Positions 58,747 to 64,000 of a stretch of 64,000 nucleotides of DNA are shown here, piece after piece. Location of the stretch: the NCBI GenBank assembly GCA_019359675.1, contig JAHHGX010000065.1, positions 434,001 to 498,000 of the forward strand. Direction: 5' to 3'. Origin of the DNA: Calothrix sp. FI2-JRJ7. GTDB taxonomy: Bacteria > Cyanobacteriota > Cyanobacteriia > Cyanobacteriales > Nostocaceae. Under the pieces are notes generated by a model, which saw only the letters and a program-made list of their open reading frames with translations, was not told the DNA's origin and did no database searches. Both the position numbers and the translations under genes were made by a program. Each line of letters opens with the position of its first letter. The first letter of the stretch is position 1.

Positions 58747-60750
58747 ATGCTCTGTTGCCTAAATCCCGATTGCTCAAATCCTTTGAACCCTGATGGTGCC
58801 AGTCATTGTCAGGAATGCGGTACACCTTTGATACCTTTACTTCGGGGTCATTATCGTATTATTAAAGTTCTATCTAACGAGGGAGGTTTTGGCAAAACTT
58901 ATCTAGCTTCCGACGTAGATAAGTTAGATGAGAAGTGTGTTGTTAAGCAGTTGGCGCCAAAAACTCAAGAGCCAATGGTTATCAAGAAAGCAATCGAGCT
59001 ATTTAAACAAGAAGCGAACCAACTACAGCAGTTAGGAGAACATCCGCAAATACCTTCGCTATACGCTTACTTTGAGGAAGACAATTATTTATACTTGGTG
59101 CAACAATATATTGATGGCATGAATTTGCTCAAAGAACTACAGATACAAGGAATTTACAGAGAAAGTAAAGTTCAAGAACTGTTGTTAGATTTATTACCTG
59201 TATTAAGTTATATTCACGAGCGTGGGGTAATTCACCGAGATATTAAATTACAAAATATTATTCGCCGTTCGAGTGATGGAAAATTTGTACTTATCGATTT
59301 TGGCGCCTCGAAGCAACTGAGTGAAACAGTACAGACTAAAGTTGGTACAGCTATTGGGTCACATGGTTATAGCGCACCAGAACAATTACAACATGGGCAA
59401 ACTTACCCAGCAAGTGATTTATATAGTTTAGGTGTAACTTGCTTTTACCTGCTAACAGGCATTTCTCCATCTAAACTTTGGATGGAACAAGGTTTTAGCT
59501 GGACTAACAACTGGCGGCGCCATCTTATAGTAAAGAGTGTATTACCAAGCCAGGAATTAGGCAACTTTTTAGACAAGCTGTTAGTAGCTGACATTCAAAA
59601 ACGCTACCAATCTGCCTCAGAAGCTTACGCGCACTTAACACACAACACTTCCAATCACACCTCGATTAATGAACCTCTTCAAACCAAGTTAACACACCGA
59701 ACTCAACTAGATAACCTACTCAAGAATCAACTACTGTTGTATAGTATAATAACTTTGTTAACTTTAGGTATTGGTTGGTATTCTAAACAATCTCAAAATA
59801 TTCAACCTCACCAAAACGAGCAAGCAAACAGATTCAAATTGGCGCCTAAAACTTTAAGTGGACATTCAAGTGATGTAAATTCTGTGGCATTTGCTCCTAA
59901 TGGTAAAATACTAGCGAGTGCGAGTGATGACAAAACTATTAAATTATGGAATTCAGCCACAGGGCAAGAAATTCGCACCCTTACAGGACATACCAATTGG
60001 ATTTGGTCTATAGCTTTTAGTCCTAACTCTAAAATACTAGCAAGTTCCGGCGCCGATAAAACCATAAAACTGTGGGATGTGGCAACAGGAAATTTAATCA
60101 ACACATTAAAAGGACATACGCAAGGTGTTAGCTCTGTAGCTTTTAGTCCTAATGGAAAACAGTTAGCTAGTAGCAGCTTAGACAAAACTATCAAAATATG
60201 GGATGTTGCAAACGCAAAAGAAATTCGCACAATAAAAGGACATTCTCAAGCAGTCGATAACATTATTTTTAGTCCCGATGGTGCAACACTAGCTAGTGCA
60301 AGTTGGGATAAAACTATTAAATTATGGAATTTAGTAAACGGTCAAGAAATCCGCACACTTAAAGGACATTCAGATATTGTCCTCTCCATTGCCTTTGATG
60401 CCAGAGGTGTTATGTTAGCTAGCGGTAGTAAAGATAAAACTATTAAACTATGGAACTTGCTAACAGGAGAAGTAATCCGTACCATAGAAGGACATACCGA
60501 AAAAGTTAATTCTGTTGCCTTTGCATCTGGTGCTAAATATAATCAAGCTTTAGATATAAATGAAATTTTAATTAGTGGTAGTAACGACAACACTATCAAA
60601 CTATGGAATCCAGTTACTGGAAAAAAACTTAGTACTTTAAAAAAAGACTCTGGCTTTATTTATACTATCGCCGTTAGTCCAGATGGGCAAAGTGTTGCTA
60701 GCGGTGGTAGCGCAGGAAATAATCTAAAAATATGGCATATTCCTTTTTAA
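58747..60750 (+). CDS. Ser/Thr protein kinase with seven WD40 repeats
   Basis: A 667-residue protein. Residues 1-30 form a zinc ribbon (CLNPDCSNPLNPDGASHCQE, C-x4-C ... C-x2-C). The kinase domain at about 35-300 has the Gly loop SNEGGFGKTYLA, VVKQLAP with the lysine, HRDIKLQN with the catalytic Asp, IDFGASK and the activation segment GTAIGSHGYSAPEQ. One membrane helix (LLLYSIITLLTLGIGWY) leads to seven WD40 repeats (GHSSDVNSVAFAPNGKILAS and on), six ending KTIKLW or a close variant, which close a propeller. The kinase should be cytoplasmic and the propeller on the other side of the membrane. Cyanobacteria carry many such kinases and the target is unknown. Confidence 0.92.
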   Translation: MLCCLNPDCSNPLNPDGASHCQECGTPLIPLLRGHYRIIKVLSNEGGFGKTYLASDVDKLDEKCVVKQLAPKTQEPMVIKKAIELFKQEANQLQQLGEHPQIPSLYAYFEEDNYLYLVQQYIDGMNLLKELQIQGIYRESKVQELLLDLLPVLSYIHERGVIHRDIKLQNIIRRSSDGKFVLIDFGASKQLSETVQTKVGTAIGSHGYSAPEQLQHGQTYPASDLYSLGVTCFYLLTGISPSKLWMEQGFSWTNNWRRHLIVKSVLPSQELGNFLDKLLVADIQKRYQSASEAYAHLTHNTSNHTSINEPLQTKLTHRTQLDNLLKNQLLLYSIITLLTLGIGWYSKQSQNIQPHQNEQANRFKLAPKTLSGHSSDVNSVAFAPNGKILASASDDKTIKLWNSATGQEIRTLTGHTNWIWSIAFSPNSKILASSGADKTIKLWDVATGNLINTLKGHTQGVSSVAFSPNGKQLASSSLDKTIKIWDVANAKEIRTIKGHSQAVDNIIFSPDGATLASASWDKTIKLWNLVNGQEIRTLKGHSDIVLSIAFDARGVMLASGSKDKTIKLWNLLTGEVIRTIEGHTEKVNSVAFASGAKYNQALDINEILISGSNDNTIKLWNPVTGKKLSTLKKDSGFIYTIAVSPDGQSVASGGSAGNNLKIWHIPF

Positions 60751-60904
60751 AGTAGCACAGGCATACGAACTACAAGCGTAGTGATTAACTTGAATATGGT
60801 TACGGCGCCACATCAGATGATATATTTTTAGACGTTTGAGATGCTTCGGTAATCTTGATTTAGAATAGTTGTATTAATTCCATATTTTTACATAAGTATT
60901 ACCG

Positions 60905-61597
60905 ATGAAGGCTGTTACAAAAATTTTCCAAAATTGTGGTTTGGGTATTGTGTTACTCGGCGCCTCTCTACTAAGCAATTATACTTTGGTTGCTGTAGCC
61001 CAGGATAAAGCTGTGTCAAGTCAGCAGCAGGTAGAAGAAGTTGCACAGCGCTTGGAAGGTATAATGGATACTTCGGCACGAGCGCGCGTAAATCCCAAAG
61101 CTGCAAATGTGAGGATGACTGCTTGCCGTGTTAATTTAAATGATAATGCTCAAGCTACAAACAAATCTAACAACCCAATACTTTTGTATCAAGAGCAAGC
61201 GTTATCAAGCGAACTGAACAAACCCTATCGGCAACGCTTTCTAAAAATATCTTCGGTAAATAACGGTCGAACCGTGCGGTCACTATCTTACAAGCCAGCT
61301 AATGTACAATCTGTTATTAACCTCTGCAACAAACCAGTTTCTGAACGAGTAGTTACATCAACTGACCTTGGTAAACCGGTTTGTAGCGTTTATCTTACAC
61401 GTTCAGGTGAAAACTATATTGGTGTAACACCAAATCAAGGTTGCCCCGCTAACGTTCAAGGCGCCGTGAAAATCACAAACACAATTGTATTAAGCAAAAC
61501 AGGAATGAATACTTGGGATAGAGGCTTTGATGCCAACGGCAAACAAGTTTGGGGCGCCAAAGCTCAATCATACGAATTCCGTAAAATCACTCAATAA
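60905..61597 (+). CDS. exported CpeT/CpcT-like protein
   Basis: A 230-residue protein. The N-terminus (GLGIVLLGASLLSNYTLVAV-AQD) is a signal peptide. The rest follows the CpeT/CpcT phycobiliprotein-lyase-type barrel: ILLYQEQALSSELNKPYRQR, RSLSYKPANVQSVINLC, CSVYLTRSGENYIGVTPNQG and WDRGFDANGKQVWGAKAQSY. True bilin lyases are cytoplasmic and lack a signal peptide, so this paralogue probably does something else, for example binding a lipid or pigment outside the cytoplasm. Extra cysteines (Cys in TACRVN, LCNKP, PVCSV, GCPAN) could form disulfides. The gene is monocistronic and followed by a hairpin repeat. Confidence 0.78.
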   Translation: MKAVTKIFQNCGLGIVLLGASLLSNYTLVAVAQDKAVSSQQQVEEVAQRLEGIMDTSARARVNPKAANVRMTACRVNLNDNAQATNKSNNPILLYQEQALSSELNKPYRQRFLKISSVNNGRTVRSLSYKPANVQSVINLCNKPVSERVVTSTDLGKPVCSVYLTRSGENYIGVTPNQGCPANVQGAVKITNTIVLSKTGMNTWDRGFDANGKQVWGAKAQSYEFRKITQ

Positions 61598-61630
61598 AAC
61601 CAAAGTCCTGTAATACATCTTATAAAGAAT

Positions 61631-61659
61631 CTTGTGGGATGGGCATCCTTGCCCGTCCC
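61631..61659 (+). terminator. GGGATGGGCATCC...GCCCGTCCC hairpin
   Basis: GGGATGGGC and GCCCGTCCC pair with one mismatch, followed by TTATATATTTTTTTTT. It is the copy of the 5042 repeat family that looks most like a working terminator and sits 34 bases after the CpeT-like gene. Confidence 0.75.
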
Positions 61660-61796
61660 TTATATATTTTTTTTTACAAACAAAGTATATTTACCGACTT
61701 AATAGATAAAAACTTTAAATTTTTGATTTTACTTATATTTTGGATTGACGATAACACAAATGTTATGCCAGTTTGTAGAAGTAATACAACTGGAAT

Positions 61797-61920
61797 TTAA
61801 TCCCCCCAATCCCCCTTATTAAGGGGGGCTTTAAATCATAATATTGTTCCCTCTTCCTTCATAAAAAAGCTTCAAACACCACTCTTATTTCCCCCTTATT
61901 AAGGGGGGGCTAGGGGGGAT
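61797..61920. repeat. two CCCCCTTATTAAGGGGGG repeats
   Basis: Near-palindromes at 61811-61829 and 61891-61909 share CCCCCTTATTAAGGGGGG and extend with AATCCCCCC/GGGGGGATT flanks. They lie between genes and are typical of dispersed cyanobacterial intergenic repeats. Confidence 0.8.
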
Positions 61921-61952
61921 TTCCAATCTTAAAAATAGGACAAAATCAGAAA

Positions 61953-62396
61953 ATGCTACGTAAAATTATTTTATCAAACATTGTAGTTGCAGGTTTAATG
62001 CTCACCACATTCCCAGCAACAGCAAGCACCAACGTTAATAAAACACCATCTTCACCAACCTCAACGCTACTAGCGCAAGTAGTCGATCAAGAAGCACTCT
62101 ACAAAGCAGGCAACGCATTAGAAAGAGCAGCAAACGCAATGCTCGCAACCCAAACTGCAAAAAGTACACAACAAGTGCAACTGCATTTTGACACAGCATT
62201 AGCAGCAATGGAAGAATCAGCAAGTTTATTAGAAAAAGCTGGTGTTCCTGAAGGCGCCAAAGCAATGAACCGCGCGCTTGCATTAGTACAAGCTGCGGTC
62301 AATGCTGAGTCTGATGCTGAAGCAGACAACTTCATCAAAGAAGCAGGTAAAGCTTTAGATGATGTAATTGCAGCAATAGAAAAAGCAGCTAGTTAG
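61953..62396 (+). CDS. exported helical protein, unknown
   Basis: A 147-residue protein. A signal peptide (LSNIVVAGLMLTTFPATAS) is followed by an all-helical Ala-rich mature part (YKAGNALERAANAMLATQTA, FDTALAAMEESASLLEKAGV, EADNFIKEAGKALDDVIAAI), likely a three- or four-helix bundle. No family name comes to mind. It is convergent with the DAHP synthase gene and overlaps its stop by three bases. Confidence 0.65.
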   Translation: MLRKIILSNIVVAGLMLTTFPATASTNVNKTPSSPTSTLLAQVVDQEALYKAGNALERAANAMLATQTAKSTQQVQLHFDTALAAMEESASLLEKAGVPEGAKAMNRALALVQAAVNAESDAEADNFIKEAGKALDDVIAAIEKAAS

Positions 62397-63268
62397 GCTA
62401 CTAATTGAAAAGGGGTAGATGTCTGACGACCCACCCCTACGGTATTTGTTGATATTTTGCGTCCGACTGCTGCGGCAACTGGTACTAATGTGTGAACTAA
62501 ATCAATCATTTCTTCTAAAGAGAGTGCTTGTTGTGCATCGGAAACTGATTTTTCTGGGACTGGATGACACTCAATTATTAATCCATCGGCGCCACATGCA
62601 ATTGCGGCACGTGATAATGGTGCTATTAGTTCGCGTCTGCCAGCAGCATGTGATGGGTCTACAATAACTGGTAGATGTGTAATTTGTTTGAGTGCTGCTA
62701 CGGCGCCTAAGTCTAATACGTTACGAGTATAGTTATCGAAACTGCGAATACCACGTTCGCACAGTACTACATCAGAATTACCGTGACTTAAAATATATTC
62801 TGCTGCCATGACAAACTCTTCAATTGTGGCAGCTAAACCGCGTTTAAGTAGAATTGGTTTACCCGCTTGTCCAAGTTCTTTGAGTAAATCAAAGTTTTGC
62901 ATGTTGCGACTGCCTACTTGCAGCATATCAGCATGAGCAGCTATAACTTCGATTTGTGAAATCGCCATTACTTCTGTAACTACAGGTAGATTATATTTGT
63001 CTCTTACTTCTGCTAGTACTTTCAACCCAGTTTCACCCATACCTTGAAATGCGTAAGGAGATGTGCGAGGTTTGTAAACTCCACCACGTAATGCTTTTAC
63101 AGGGAAATTATGGAGTTTTTCTGCTACGGTTTCCATTTGTTCGTAACTTTCTACCGCACAGGGGCCACCAATAATAATTATTTCTTCGGCGCCGAAGATT
63201 ACATTATCAGAGATTTGGACTAAAGATTGTTCTTGGTTTGATTTAGCAGCAAGTTTAGCGTTATTCAT
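62393..63268 (-). CDS. 3-deoxy-7-phosphoheptulonate (DAHP) synthase, type I beta
   Basis: First enzyme of the shikimate pathway, joining phosphoenolpyruvate and erythrose 4-phosphate; 291 residues from MNNAKL. Motifs: IIIIGGPCAVES, ALRGGVYKPRTSPYAFQG, GLKVLAEV, LQVGSRNMQNFDLL, ILLKRGLAATIEEF, CERGIRSFDNYTRNVLD, VIVDPSHAAGRRELIAPLSR and DGLIIECHP. These supply the PEP-binding Lys/Arg and the Cys/His/Glu/Asp metal site. There is no ACT or chorismate-mutase extension, so allosteric control is probably limited and expression control matters more. The chosen start lies about 30 bases after a terminator at the end of a Trp/Phe/Tyr-rich leader ORF, which indicates attenuation. A longer in-frame start would place codons inside the terminator. 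Confidence 0.93.
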   Translation of the reverse strand: MNNAKLAAKSNQEQSLVQISDNVIFGAEEIIIIGGPCAVESYEQMETVAEKLHNFPVKALRGGVYKPRTSPYAFQGMGETGLKVLAEVRDKYNLPVVTEVMAISQIEVIAAHADMLQVGSRNMQNFDLLKELGQAGKPILLKRGLAATIEEFVMAAEYILSHGNSDVVLCERGIRSFDNYTRNVLDLGAVAALKQITHLPVIVDPSHAAGRRELIAPLSRAAIACGADGLIIECHPVPEKSVSDAQQALSLEEMIDLVHTLVPVAAAVGRKISTNTVGVGRQTSTPFQLVA

Positions 63269-63298
63269 TGCAAGATGTTGTTTATATGTGTGAAAGTC

Positions 63299-63328
63299 AA
63301 AAAAAACCCGGAGTGTTAATACTCCGGG
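63299..63328 (-). terminator. attenuator terminator ahead of the DAHP synthase gene
   Basis: On the minus strand CCCGGAGT pairs with ACTCCGGG around ATTAAC and is followed by eight T residues. It ends 30 bases before the DAHP synthase start codon. Its left arm CCGGAG can pair instead with CTCCGG at the end of the leader ORF (about 63361-63366). Confidence 0.88.
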
Positions 63329-63352
63329 CAAAAGTTTGTCGTCATGACGCGC

Positions 63353-63505
63353 CTATTGCTCCGGAGGATATCCGAACCAAAAATAAAATCCGTAAAACCA
63401 GCTTGTAAGGTATGTCATGACGAACAAATTAATAGAAGTACAAAAAAACAAAAACCGCAGAACATGTAGTCTGCGGTTCACTGGGTGATTTCCATGTGGA
63501 AACAT
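63353..63505 (-). CDS. aromatic-amino-acid leader peptide for the DAHP synthase gene
   Basis: A frame of 50 codons starts at an ATG (63505) with GGGAG seven bases before it. An internal in-frame ATG (63418) would give a 21-residue peptide. Both end with WFYGFYFWFGYPPEQ and a TAG at 63353. In the last 21 residues there are two Trp, four Phe and four Tyr. The final codons for Pro-Pro-Glu contain CTCCGGAG, the sequence able to disrupt the terminator. A ribosome stalled at the aromatic codons would leave it free for antitermination, and one reaching the stop would cover it. This is the logic of the trp and phe leaders of Escherichia coli. Confidence 0.8.
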   Translation of the reverse strand: MFPHGNHPVNRRLHVLRFLFFCTSINLFVMTYLTSWFYGFYFWFGYPPEQ

Positions 63506-63524
63506 AATTCACTCCCAGTGAACC
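63453..63524 (-). promoter_or_regulatory. competing hairpins in the DAHP synthase leader
   Basis: On the minus strand GGTTCACTGGG pairs perfectly with CCCAGTGAACC and encloses the leader's Shine-Dalgarno and ATG. AACCGCAGA pairs with TCTGCGGTT and is followed by TTTGTTTTTTT, a second terminator-like hairpin. The two stems share AACC, so they exclude each other. The region therefore can switch between hiding the leader start and forming an early terminator. Confidence 0.75.
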
Positions 63525-63832
63525 ACCCGACGCCAAAAATAAAAATAGCTAATTGTATGTATCATTGATTAGATTGCTGGAAAAACTTATAATAATCCTA
63601 TCCTTTACAATTTAACAGGGTATAACAGCAAAGTCAATATATGAGCATCATTAAAAAAAATAGTGTTTATTCTGTAAAGTACGGCTTACTGAAGTAAAGC
63701 TTTATAGATAATAGGTAGTAGTCAATCGGCAACCACCAGGGTAAGCATGATATGAAAGAGCATCGATTGAGTGGAAAGCGCGGCGCCTATTAACCATCTA
63801 TTGCACAACGTTATCGACGCATCGACTTATAT

Positions 63833-64000
63833 ATGAAGCCCAGTTCCAAACTTTTATCAACATCATTTAACTATCACGGTGCTTATCCCTGTCCGGTTTG
63901 TCGTGTGGGTAAAATTACTCATATGCCCATGATGGAGGCAATGTCTTGTGATTTTTGTCAACAAATCTTCACTGTCAATATAGAACAACAGCAACTAAAA
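63833..64000 (+). CDS. zinc-ribbon conserved hypothetical protein, partial
   Basis: The window ends inside this gene; 56 residues are visible. It begins MKPSSKLLSTSFNYHGAYPC and has two Cys pairs, CPVC and CDFC, that form a zinc ribbon, with KITHMPMMEAMSCDFCQQIF between and after. I recall this N-terminus from a widespread cyanobacterial protein with later membrane helices, but those are outside the window. The ATG follows TTATATAT without a strong ribosome site. Confidence 0.7.
   Translation, partial: MKPSSKLLSTSFNYHGAYPCPVCRVGKITHMPMMEAMSCDFCQQIFTVNIEQQQLK

Overview
The window reads as chromosomal DNA of a filamentous, Nostocales-type cyanobacterium. The basis is protein content: a sigC-furA-peptidoglycan-binding-protein block arranged as in Anabaena/Nostoc, CobN, the paired small membrane proteins DUF2499 and DUF3593, a CpeT-like protein, a WD40 Ser/Thr kinase and a PEP-CTERM protein. 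Base composition is AT-rich. The usual cyanobacterial HIP1 octamer (GCGATCGC) is nearly absent. The hexamer GGCGCC takes its place: I counted about 100 copies by eye, roughly one per 600 bases, against about five expected by chance.

Layout. 1-5000: a PEP-CTERM/DUF4114-like protein with a decayed tandem copy, then polA. 5100-9710: a decaying accessory island holding a frameshifted DUF6884-like gene fused to the last part of an SMC/SbcC-type ATPase, a tRNA-guanine-transglycosylase-like gene broken by an in-frame amber codon, an AlbA/Schlafen-type ATPase gene, and a second copy of the transglycosylase 3' end. 10000-26000: housekeeping (tRNA-Pro, lipA, gpsA, sigC, furA, peptidoglycan-binding protein, cobN, histidine kinase, csaB, DUF2499, DUF3593, yjbQ, metG). 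27000-30800: an L,D-transpeptidase among gene remnants (HstK-type kinase, RsbR, histidine kinase, receiver, TPR) and an alpha/beta hydrolase.

30859-45699 is the most unusual block. A TIR protein, five consecutive dynamin-like GTPases and a SUMF1/FGE-sulfatase protein form one minus-strand operon. A CHAT-TIR fusion gene is divergent from it, and an Hsp70-like gene lies just downstream. The TIR and SUMF1 proteins carry the same small helical module, one at the C-terminus and one at the N-terminus, which suggests physical coupling. I read this as a candidate conflict (anti-phage or cell-death) system in which membrane-remodelling GTPases are paired with NADase-like and protease-like effectors.

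45755-49661 is a lipoxygenase/cytochrome P450/unknown-protein operon, probably for oxylipins. 49950-63268 holds a Na/Pi cotransporter, an ECF sigma factor with a ChrR-like cupin partner, a YefM-YoeB toxin-antitoxin pair with its TGTACA operator, a UV damage endonuclease, a proline-rich PPC protein, a WD40 kinase, a secreted CpeT-like protein and a DAHP synthase gene. The DAHP synthase gene is preceded by a leader that looks like textbook attenuation: a short ORF packed with Trp/Phe/Tyr codons, competing hairpins and a terminator directly ahead of the gene.

Repeats are pervasive. A 52-base palindrome-ended element (GTAGAGACGTG...CACGTCTCTAC) lies between genes and is also inserted in frame in both polA and cobN, giving the same peptide (DVINPxGKTxGLHVST) in two unrelated proteins. 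No CRISPR array, rRNA, prophage or intact transposase was seen.
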